NCBI GenBank assembly: GCA_963739235.1
Contig: CAVTZY010000034.1
Span: 1 to 64,000 of the forward strand
Length of the DNA: 64,000 bases
Reading direction: 5' to 3'
From: JAFNAG01 sp963739235
GTDB lineage: Bacteria; Acidobacteriota; UBA6911
The notes under the pieces are model-generated. The model made no database searches and was not told the origin of the DNA. It saw nothing but the letters and a program-made list of their open reading frames with translations. The translations under genes and the position numbers were made by a program. Shown here piece by piece: positions 17,433 through 24,699 of this stretch (positions are counted from its first letter, which is position 1; each line of letters opens with the position of its first letter).

Positions 17433-18440
17433 ATGACGATCCATGGATACGCAGCATACGAAGAGAAGCAACCCTTGAAACTATTTGACTATGAGCCTGG
17501 AAACTTGGGGCCCTACGACGTAGAAGTTCGCATCGAATACTGCGGCATCTGCCACAGCGACATTCATCTGATCGACAATGACTGGGCGATGACCAGTTAC
17601 CCGTTCATTCCCGGTCATGAAATCGTGGGCGTCGCTACCGCCCTGGGCAAGCAAGCCGGCCGTTTGAGGGTGGGCCAGCGCGTCGGCATAGGCTGGCAGG
17701 CCGGGAGCTGCATGCAGTGTGAATGGTGCACATGTGGATCAGAGAACCTCTGTCAGCAATCTGTTGCGACATGCGTGGGACGGCATGGGGGCTACGCGGA
17801 AGTAGTGCGCGCAGACAGCCGGTTTGCTTTTCCAATCCCGAACGAACTCGATGCCGCTGCTACTGCGCCCCTGCTGTGCGGAGGTATCACCGTCTATTCT
17901 CCTTTGCGCCATTTCGGGGTGACGCCCTGGTCCAAGGTCGGCGTTGTAGGCATCGGCGGGCTCGGGCATCTCGCCATCCGATTCGCCCGCGCCTTCGGAT
18001 GCGAAGTCACGGCATTCTCGACCAGCCCCGGCAAGGAAGAGGAAAGCGGTCGCCTGGGCGCCCATCATTTTGTCTGGAGCAAAGATCCCGACCAGATGGC
18101 CAAGGCCGCCAATTCACTCGATTTCATCCTGACCACGCCGCACACGGACCTGGATTGGGTAGGACTCGTGAATGTGCTGCGGCCCAAGGGAACGCTGTGT
18201 GCCGTCGGTGCCCCGGCCACTGCCGTCTTGAATGTGCCGCCGGTCTTACTGCTGCTGAAGGAAAAGAAAATCTGCGGCAGCAATACGGGCGGGCGCGCCA
18301 CGATCGAGGAGATGTTGGCCTTTGCTGCACGGCATCGTATCGGCGCCACAGTGGAAGTCATGCCTATGGCACAAGTCAACGCGGCACTCGATAAGGTGCG
18401 CGCAGGCAATGCCCGCTACCGCATGGTGCTGAAAGCCTAG
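17433..18440 (+). CDS. Zinc-dependent alcohol dehydrogenase (YahK/CAD-like)
   Basis: 335 residues from ATG 17433, chosen over TTG 17412 because gaggagg lies directly upstream. It is a medium-chain dehydrogenase: catalytic zinc site CGICHSD and GHEIVG, structural zinc cysteines in CMQCEWCTCGSENLC, and NAD(P)-binding VGVVGIGGLGHLA. It is closest in style to NADPH-dependent aldehyde reductases of the YahK/cinnamyl alcohol group, reducing aldehydes to alcohols in the cytosol. Transcribed alone, with an inverted-repeat element behind it. All key residues appear intact; substrate unknown. Confidence 0.9.
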   Translation: MTIHGYAAYEEKQPLKLFDYEPGNLGPYDVEVRIEYCGICHSDIHLIDNDWAMTSYPFIPGHEIVGVATALGKQAGRLRVGQRVGIGWQAGSCMQCEWCTCGSENLCQQSVATCVGRHGGYAEVVRADSRFAFPIPNELDAAATAPLLCGGITVYSPLRHFGVTPWSKVGVVGIGGLGHLAIRFARAFGCEVTAFSTSPGKEEESGRLGAHHFVWSKDPDQMAKAANSLDFILTTPHTDLDWVGLVNVLRPKGTLCAVGAPATAVLNVPPVLLLLKEKKICGSNTGGRATIEEMLAFAARHRIGATVEVMPMAQVNAALDKVRAGNARYRMVLKA

Positions 18441-18451
18441 TCCGCTTTTTG

Positions 18452-18761
18452 CAGGCTGTAGCTTTTTAGGCTGTAGACTGTCAGCAAAAACATACAGTAC
18501 GGCCGATACGTATGGCAGTTCCAGACGAGCTACACCGCATGCTTCTCGGCCGGGATGCTCGACAGATTGCAGGTATGCCTGTGGCTCCGATGCGGGCGCG
18601 CCTAGTGTATCCACGCGGGCTTGCGGTGCCTGGATCCAACAATCACTCAGAGATGCGTGAGAAGCCTGCGATCGAGCGCCAGGCAGTGACGTGTGGGCGG
18701 CTGAACCCTGCGGTTCATGATGCAGTGGCTAACAGCCTACAGCCTAAAAAGCTACAGCCTG
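18452..18761. repeat. 310-bp element with 30-bp terminal inverted repeats
   Basis: Left arm 18452-18481 (begins caggctgtagctttttaggc) and right arm 18732-18761 match inverted at 29 of 30 positions. The enclosed 250 bases have no credible gene. The repeated word ggctgtag inside each arm gives internal repetition. It is probably a non-autonomous element or repeat pair. It starts just 12 bases after the dehydrogenase stop and ends 50 bases before the convergent permease gene. Confidence 0.6.
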
Positions 18762-18811
18762 AAAAGTTACAGCCTCCGAGCCTGGGGAGAAATGCGAGCT
18801 CGGGGTGATCC

Positions 18812-21271
18812 CTATTCCTGACGGAGGGCGACGATCGGATCAACTGCCGTAGCCCGTCGTGCAGGGACGTAGGAAGCGAGGATCGCAATGCATGCCATTA
18901 GTAACGCAATTCCCGAATAGGTCCCGGCATCGACCGGTTTGACGCTGAAAAGAAAACTCTCGAGAAAGCGGCTCGTTGCCCAGGCGCCTCCGATCCCCAG
19001 GACGATGCCGATCCCTGCCAGAGCGGCACCTTGTCCGAGAACCAGCCGGAATACGTGAGCGCGATCCGCGCCGAGCGCCATGCGGATGCCGATCTCACGG
19101 GTGCTCTGCGCCACATGGTAGGAAAGAAGCCCGTAAATACCCACGATTGCGAGCACGAGCGCCATCACTGCAAAGATGCTCAGCAGCACAGCGAAAAATC
19201 GGGGCTGTGCCACGGAATCCGAAACCTTTTGCTCCATGGTCGACACATTGAAAACGGGAAGCTGCGGGTCCAGACCCATTACTTCCGTCCTGATCGCCGG
19301 GACCAGGGATAGCGGGTTGCCGCCGGTGCGCACCACCAAATTGGGTGCGGACGCCGGCCCGCCCATCATGAGCATCTGGCCGAATTGCTGATAGCAGAGG
19401 AGGGCTTCGGGTTGGGGCTCAGAATCGAGCCCCTGGGGCTTGACATTTCCGATCACGCCGACAATCCGGCAGGGGCCCATCAACTCCAGGGATTTGCCAA
19501 GCGGGTTTTCGTTGCTGAAATAGCGCTGCACGAATGCCTGATTAACCAGGATGACGGGATCGCTGTTCTGCCGGTCCTGGTCATTGAAGTTACGCCCCTG
19601 AAGAACCGGTATGCCCAGCGCCTGCAAAAATCCCGGGCTGATCAGGCGCACTCCGGCGATGACGTTGTCGGCTGGATTGTTCGACTGCGGCCGGCCCTCG
19701 ACACCGAAGCTGAGCTGCATGCGGGCCTGGCTCATCGGCATGAGATTGGCAATGCCGGCCGAGAGAACCCCTTGCGTGCCTCGAATTCCCTCGAGCATGC
19801 GCTCATAGAATGCGATCTGCGCTTCCGGTTGGGCATAGCGTGCGCGTGGCAGGCTGATTTGCATGGTAAGCACCCCTCTGGGATCGTAGCCGGGATCCTG
19901 GCTGATCAGCCGGAGGAAGCTGTTCAGCAGCAGGCCAGCCCCAATCAGAAGGACCAAAGCCAGGGCGTATTCGAGGATGGCCAACAGGCTTCTCAAGCGG
20001 TTGTGACGGAAAAGGCGGAGTCCGGTTTTCGACTGTATGCCGCCTTCCTTGAGCGCTTGCACGAGCTCCAGCCTGGTACACTTCAGCGCCGGCGCCAATC
20101 CGAAAAGCAGGCCGGTCAGCAGCGAAACACCCAGGGTGAAGCCCAGCACTCTCAGGTCGATTTGGACCTCATCGACACGAGGAATGTTGCCCGGGCCGAT
20201 CCTGGGTAATAGGGCAACGCCCCAATATCCCAGCATCAGACCAAGTCCGCCGCCGATCAACGACAGCATTGCGCTCTCAATCAGCAATTGCCGCGTGAGC
20301 CGTCCGCGTCCTGCTCCGAGGGAAGCTCGGATGGCAATTTCTTTTTGCCGGTCGGTGGCGCGGGTGAGGAGCAGGCTGGCTACATTGGCGCATGCGATCA
20401 ACAAGACGAAGCCGACAGCCCCGAGCAGCGCAATGAGCGCAGGTCGAACCGGCCCGACGGTTTGCTCCTGCAGGGTCATCAACTGCAGAGATGGCGTCAG
20501 CCCCGCTATTTGCAGCCGGGGGTCGTTCTGCGCAGATGCCTTCAGGATGTTATTTCCTTCCGCCGTAGCCTGGAAAACGGTTGCGCCGGGCTTGAGGCGT
20601 CCAATGGCCGGCACCACCTGGATGCGGACCTCTCTGCCGCCGCGTTGCGGCGGGTTGAGGGCAAAGGGAATCCAATACTCGGTCCCGCGCGCAGGAAAGT
20701 CGAAACCCGCAGGCAGGATCCCCATCACCATGTAATCATTGCCTTCGAGCTTAATCGACTTTCCCACTATGGAACGGCCACCGCCGAAACGTTTTTCCCA
20801 GCAGGACTGAGCCAGCAGCACAACGCGATCGTTTCCGGCCTTCTCGTTATCCGGAGCGAAAACGCGTCCCAGGAACGGTTGCACGCGTAAAAGAGGGAAC
20901 AAGGATGGCGAGACGCTCGCTCCATTCAGCCGCGCAGGCTCTTCCTGGCCGGTGAGCGTGATCGTGTTCGGCGCATAGAGGGCCATCTGTTCAAAAAACT
21001 GCGTCGAAGCGCGCCACTCTTGGAAATCATCCGTGGATATCGAACCGCTCCTCTGGGGCCCCTGGAGCCCGGGGCGGATTTGCGAGATCCTGACGATGCT
21101 GTCAGGATCCGGATAAGGTGGGGGAGTCAACAGCAGCGTGTTGACCACGCTGAAGATGGCTGTGCTCGGACCAATACCCAGCGCCAGGACCAGCACGGCA
21201 ATTACTGTAAACCATGGATTGCGCGCCATCACGCGCACTCCCTGTCGAATGTCCTGCCAAATTGTATCCAT
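18812..21271 (-). CDS. ADOP-type ABC transporter permease (duplicated FtsX/MacB)
   Basis: 819 residues with two MacB_PCD/FtsX units. An N-terminal segment (WQDIRQGVRVMARNPWFT) precedes the first transmembrane helix and a periplasmic domain. Next comes the first FtsX core (RQKEIAIRASLGAGRGRLTR), a second periplasmic domain, and the closing core (STREIGIRMALGADRAHVF, PARRATAVDPIVALRQE). This is the acidobacterial duplicated orphan permease layout. It has no ATPase domain and no ATPase gene adjoins. Its substrate is unknown; the family exports small molecules or lipids or acts in envelope processes. The next gene upstream on the same strand is an exported protein. Confidence 0.92.
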   Translation of the reverse strand: MDTIWQDIRQGVRVMARNPWFTVIAVLVLALGIGPSTAIFSVVNTLLLTPPPYPDPDSIVRISQIRPGLQGPQRSGSISTDDFQEWRASTQFFEQMALYAPNTITLTGQEEPARLNGASVSPSLFPLLRVQPFLGRVFAPDNEKAGNDRVVLLAQSCWEKRFGGGRSIVGKSIKLEGNDYMVMGILPAGFDFPARGTEYWIPFALNPPQRGGREVRIQVVPAIGRLKPGATVFQATAEGNNILKASAQNDPRLQIAGLTPSLQLMTLQEQTVGPVRPALIALLGAVGFVLLIACANVASLLLTRATDRQKEIAIRASLGAGRGRLTRQLLIESAMLSLIGGGLGLMLGYWGVALLPRIGPGNIPRVDEVQIDLRVLGFTLGVSLLTGLLFGLAPALKCTRLELVQALKEGGIQSKTGLRLFRHNRLRSLLAILEYALALVLLIGAGLLLNSFLRLISQDPGYDPRGVLTMQISLPRARYAQPEAQIAFYERMLEGIRGTQGVLSAGIANLMPMSQARMQLSFGVEGRPQSNNPADNVIAGVRLISPGFLQALGIPVLQGRNFNDQDRQNSDPVILVNQAFVQRYFSNENPLGKSLELMGPCRIVGVIGNVKPQGLDSEPQPEALLCYQQFGQMLMMGGPASAPNLVVRTGGNPLSLVPAIRTEVMGLDPQLPVFNVSTMEQKVSDSVAQPRFFAVLLSIFAVMALVLAIVGIYGLLSYHVAQSTREIGIRMALGADRAHVFRLVLGQGAALAGIGIVLGIGGAWATSRFLESFLFSVKPVDAGTYSGIALLMACIAILASYVPARRATAVDPIVALRQE

Positions 21272-21391
21272 ATCCGCCTGCCGACTTTTTTGTTGAGAAA
21301 ATCCCTGAAGACCGCGTCCTCTTGGATACGCACCTGGCCCGCGAATGTTCCCTAAATTGGAGCGAGCCCGGCACCCACTGCCTGCGCCCGA

Positions 21392-21988
21392 CTATTTTTT
21401 CAGCAACAAGACCCGGCCGAATCGAAGCTCTCTCTGCGGGCCGAAGCGATAGGACACGGCCCAGACTCCAAGGCGGTCATTCAACTTGAAGAGCGGGCCA
21501 ATTTGAGGGTTCCATTTCTGATCGGCGTGAAAAAAGCCGTTGGAGATGCCTATTTCGTATCGCTTGAATATCACCTTGCTGGCATCCAGGGTATCAAGAA
21601 CCTGGTAGGATTTGACGTCTCCCGAAATCCGCGCAAAATGGCCGATAAATGAGTTCACACGCCACCCGTTCTTGTCCAACGTCACCAGCAAGGCAATCTT
21701 GATGCCGCGCTGCCCCGCTTCCTTCGCCACAACCGCGTAGGCCAGGGGCGCAATTGTGAGCGATGGCTTGGGCTTGAAGCCGTATCCGCCGCCGAAATTG
21801 AACTCATTGCTGCCCGGAACTCCGACATAAAACAGATCCACAATTGCGGAATTTTTGAACGTGTAATTCCAATCGAAATAGCGGTACTTCGAGTTGGCGC
21901 CGCGGGCTTCAAGGTAGTGCTGGGCCAAGCCCTGGCTGCCGACCAGCCAAAGCGCCAGGAACACGCCTGCCTTCATCATGAATCGCAT
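21392..21988 (-). CDS. Exported protein, possible outer-membrane barrel-like
   Basis: 198 residues if translation starts at ATG 21988 (or 21979), which places a signal peptide first (FMMKAGVFLALWLVGSQGLA). A much longer open frame upstream to 22234 looks non-coding. The body is rich in aromatic and Gly residues in alternating strands (FNFGGGYGFKPKPSL, VWAVSYRFGPQRELRFG), ending in aromatic/charged residues as outer-membrane strands do. It is 120 bases from the ADOP permease, same strand. No family was recognised, and the start is uncertain. Confidence 0.6.
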   Translation of the reverse strand: MRFMMKAGVFLALWLVGSQGLAQHYLEARGANSKYRYFDWNYTFKNSAIVDLFYVGVPGSNEFNFGGGYGFKPKPSLTIAPLAYAVVAKEAGQRGIKIALLVTLDKNGWRVNSFIGHFARISGDVKSYQVLDTLDASKVIFKRYEIGISNGFFHADQKWNPQIGPLFKLNDRLGVWAVSYRFGPQRELRFGRVLLLKK

Positions 21989-22255
21989 GGGCCCATTGAA
22001 CACCAACCGACCCTGCAAATACACTTCAATTTTTATAGAATTCAAACTATGTACCGAAAGCACGGTGCAGCTAAACCGCAGCGAAAATTGGAACCACGAT
22101 ACCCACGAGGTAGCGCAGCCCGAAGATGATTCCCCTGTTTGACGGATTCTGGGGATCCATCGATCCTTAAAGTTAGACATGGAACCGTTGTCTGAGATAT
22201 CCTCTTGGCACATCAGAATCACCGGCCGCAACATGGATCAGAAAGGAGTCGAATC

Positions 22256-22978
22256 ATGAAACCAGAGGACACGTCCACTGCCGACCGCAGGGAATTCTTG
22301 ATTCAATCGGGCACTGCCGTTGCCGCTTTCGCCTTTGCGCTGACGAATGCCGGGAAGCCGGCATCAGCGCAGCAGAAGCCCGCCGCCATTGAGCTGCCTC
22401 CGTTGCCTTATGCCCAGAGCGCCCTGGCGCCCTCTATCTCCGAAAACACCATTTCGTTCCACTACGGCAAACACCACCAGACCTATGTCAATAACGTACT
22501 CAAGATGATCGCAGGCACCGAGTTCGCAGCCATGCCGCTCGTGGACATCATCAAAAAAACATCAGGCAAGGCCGAACAGGCCTCGCTCTTCAATAATGCA
22601 GCCCAGGTTTTCAATCACACGTTTTACTGGAACAGCATGAAACCTGGCGGTGGCGGCGAGCCGAAGGGCAAGATCAGGGATAGAATCCTGTCCTCCTTCG
22701 GCAGCTATCAGAAATTCGCCGACGAGTTCTCCAATGCAGCCGCTACGCAATTCGGAAGTGGTTGGGCCTGGCTGGTGCTGGATGGCGGCCAGCTGAAGGT
22801 CATGAAGACCGCCAATGCGGATACGCCCATAGCCAAGGATATCAAGCCCTTGTTGACGATCGACGTCTGGGAGCATGCCTATTATCTGGATTACCAGAAC
22901 CGGCGCCCCGACTATATTAAAGCGTTCGTGGATAAGCTCCTGAACTGGGACTTTGCCGAAAAGAACCTCGACCAATGA
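22256..22978 (+). CDS. Exported Fe/Mn superoxide dismutase
   Basis: 240 residues. ATG 22256 follows aaaggag. A twin-arginine-style leader (DRREFLIQSGTAVAAFAF, ending ASAQQ) precedes a full SOD: ELPPLPYAQSALAPSIS, the first ligand in FHYGKHHQTYV (about H69), the second in VFNHTFYWN, and the last pair in DVWEHAYYLDY. Only one RR pair is present, followed by E and F, so Tat export is likely but not certain. It converts superoxide to peroxide and oxygen, here probably in the periplasm. The stop overlaps the start of the fucosidase gene (ATGA). Fe versus Mn preference cannot be read safely. Confidence 0.93.
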   Translation: MKPEDTSTADRREFLIQSGTAVAAFAFALTNAGKPASAQQKPAAIELPPLPYAQSALAPSISENTISFHYGKHHQTYVNNVLKMIAGTEFAAMPLVDIIKKTSGKAEQASLFNNAAQVFNHTFYWNSMKPGGGGEPKGKIRDRILSSFGSYQKFADEFSNAAATQFGSGWAWLVLDGGQLKVMKTANADTPIAKDIKPLLTIDVWEHAYYLDYQNRRPDYIKAFVDKLLNWDFAEKNLDQ

Positions 22979-24297
22979 AGCGGAATCCCCTGCTTTCCCT
23001 GCTTTGCGGTTGTTTCTGCCTGGTGTCCGCCTTCACCCAGGAGGCGGACCAGGAAAAAGACAAGCGGATGCAATGGTTCGCCGACGCCAAGCTCGGCATC
23101 TTCATCCATTGGGGCATCTATGCAGTGAACGGGATCGATGAATCCTGGTCTTTTTACAACAGCTACATTTCCTACAGCGACTACATGAAGCAGCTGAAGG
23201 GCTTCACGGCCGTCCGATACGATCCGAATGCCTGGGCACAGTTGATCCAGGAGAGCGGCGCCCGCTATGCCGTCCTGACTGCCAAGCATCACGACGGCGT
23301 CGCCTTATGGAACACCAGGTACAGCGATCTGAATGTCGTCAAGAAGACGCCGGCCGGCAGGGATCTGCTCGATCCCTACTGCCAGGCACTGCGCAAACTC
23401 GGATTGAAGGTCGGCCTGTATTTTTCGAACCTGGACTGGTCCCACCCGGATTACCCTTTCTTCACAAACAAGGAGAAACGCTACGCCGATGATCCGGTGC
23501 GCTGGAATCGCTTTCTGGTGTTCCAGCGCGGCCAATTGGAAGAGCTGGCGACCCTCTACAAGCCGGATTTGATCTGGTTCGACGGCGACTGGGACTTCCC
23601 GGCCGAGAAATGGCAGGCGCAAGCGTTGCGCGAGCAGATCTTTCGCTGGCTCCCCGCCGTCATTTTGAACTCACGCCTGAATGGCTATGGCGATTATGCC
23701 ACGCCGGAGCAGGGCGTGCCCATCACGGCGCCCAAGGCCAAATACTGGGAACTGTGCCTGACCATGAATGATTCGTGGGGATACCAGGGCAACGACAAGA
23801 ACTACAAGACTCCCAATCAGCTCATCCGCATTTTCAGCGACTGCATCAGCATGGGGGGGAACCTGCTCCTCGATATTGGGCCCAAGGCGGACGGGACGAT
23901 TCCTGACGAACAGGTGCGCATTCTCAGAGAATTGGGAAGATGGACGCAAAAGCATAAGGAAGCCATTTTCGAAAGTTCTGCGGGCATCCCTTCTGCCTAC
24001 TTCCGAGGGCCGACAACGCTGTCGAAAGATCGTCAGACTCTCTATCTCTTCGTGGACTCACGCCCCAACGGTCCCCTCCTGATTAAGGGCCTTAAGAACA
24101 AAATCAACCGCATCCGCGTGGTAGGCAACGGCACCAAGCTCTCCTACAAGATACTCGGGAAGCAGTATTGGAGCGCCGCCCCGGGCTTGCTCTATATCGA
24201 TGTGCCGCCGGAGGTCCTCGATGAACAGGTGACCGTGATCGCCGTGCTCCTGGACAGTCCCATCGACTTGTATAGCGAAAAATCGGGGACAGGCTAG
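22975..24297 (+). CDS. GH29 alpha-L-fucosidase, exported (first copy)
   Basis: 440 residues with a signal peptide (LLSLLCGCFCLVSAF; the Cys could also mark a lipoprotein). GH29 signatures: WFADAKLGIFIHWGIYAV, YAVLTAKHHDGVALW, and the nucleophile D203 in LIWFDGDWD. It cleaves terminal alpha-L-fucose from glycans. The ATG overlaps the SOD stop with no Shine-Dalgarno of its own, so translation is probably coupled. The TAG stop (24295-24297) is the CTAG at the edge of the adjacent palindromic element, so the last residue or residues may have been changed by that insertion. Confidence 0.92.
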   Translation: MKRNPLLSLLCGCFCLVSAFTQEADQEKDKRMQWFADAKLGIFIHWGIYAVNGIDESWSFYNSYISYSDYMKQLKGFTAVRYDPNAWAQLIQESGARYAVLTAKHHDGVALWNTRYSDLNVVKKTPAGRDLLDPYCQALRKLGLKVGLYFSNLDWSHPDYPFFTNKEKRYADDPVRWNRFLVFQRGQLEELATLYKPDLIWFDGDWDFPAEKWQAQALREQIFRWLPAVILNSRLNGYGDYATPEQGVPITAPKAKYWELCLTMNDSWGYQGNDKNYKTPNQLIRIFSDCISMGGNLLLDIGPKADGTIPDEQVRILRELGRWTQKHKEAIFESSAGIPSAYFRGPTTLSKDRQTLYLFVDSRPNGPLLIKGLKNKINRIRVVGNGTKLSYKILGKQYWSAAPGLLYIDVPPEVLDEQVTVIAVLLDSPIDLYSEKSGTG

Positions 24298-24492
24298 GAG
24301 CCCGTCCGAGAATTAGGAGGGGTCGCGCGCATGGGGCTTGCGGGGCGAGACTCAAGGCGCGAGGAGGAGGCGATGTCGCTGCACATCGTTGACGACGAGC
24401 AACGCGGAGATCGCCCCGCAATCCCCATGCGCCCTTCGGGTTCCGGCGGCGCTCGGAACGCGGCCCCTCCTAATTCTCGGACGGGCTCCTAG
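24294..24492. mobile_element. MITE-like palindromic element flanked by CTAG
   Basis: CTAG occurs at 24294-24297 and 24489-24492. Between them lie perfect 25-bp inverted ends (24298-24322 and 24464-24488; outer bases gagcccgtccgagaattagg). A second inverted pair lies further in (gcgcatgggg.ttgcggggcga), interrupted on one side by a 31-base insert that itself folds. It contains no gene. CTAG-type 4-bp duplications fit IS5-group insertions, so this may be a non-autonomous relative; that is inference. Confidence 0.72.
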
Positions 24493-24494
24493 TG

Positions 24495-24575
24495 GTGGAG
24501 TGGACCCCTAAAGTGAGACAGATATAATAGGGGCAGTTCTCAGAGAGGAGAACCATGTCCCAGAAGAAGGCTCGA
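24495..24575 (+). mobile_element. Possible remnant of an insertion-sequence left end
   Basis: tggacccctaaagtgagaca resembles the ends of IS3/IS481-type elements. Sixty bases later gagaggagaaccATG begins a short frame, MSQKKARD, like an IS orfA start, but it breaks off at about 24576 in an unrelated repeat. Only the first 80 bases would remain. Confidence 0.35.
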
Positions 24576-24660
24576 GATCATCAACCGCGAAGACCGCAAA
24601 GACCTCAAAGAATTACAGGTATTCTTCTTCGAGGTCTTTGCGACCTTGGCGGTTCAATCT
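24576..24660. repeat. Inverted repeat of the gaagaccgcaaagacctcaaag family
   Basis: Left arm aaccgcgaagaccgcaaaga and right arm tctttgcgaccttggcggtt are imperfectly inverted around about 30 bases. A related pair lies at about 56950-57070. With the MITE and the IS remnant it fills the gap between the fucosidase and the convergent peptidase gene. Confidence 0.6.
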
Positions 24661-24699
24661 CTGTAATCGATTCTTTCACTCCTTCGAAGCGCAGCGCCT

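Noticed and set aside
18512..18808. 98-residue open frame inside the 18.5-kb inverted-repeat unit
   Set aside because: No Shine-Dalgarno, and its end consists of translated repeat words (SLQPKKLQPEKLQP), so it is repeat DNA rather than a gene.
21989..22234. N-terminal extension of the exported protein at 21392
   Set aside because: The added 80 residues are Ser/Arg-rich and unlike protein; starting at 21988 exposes a clean signal peptide.
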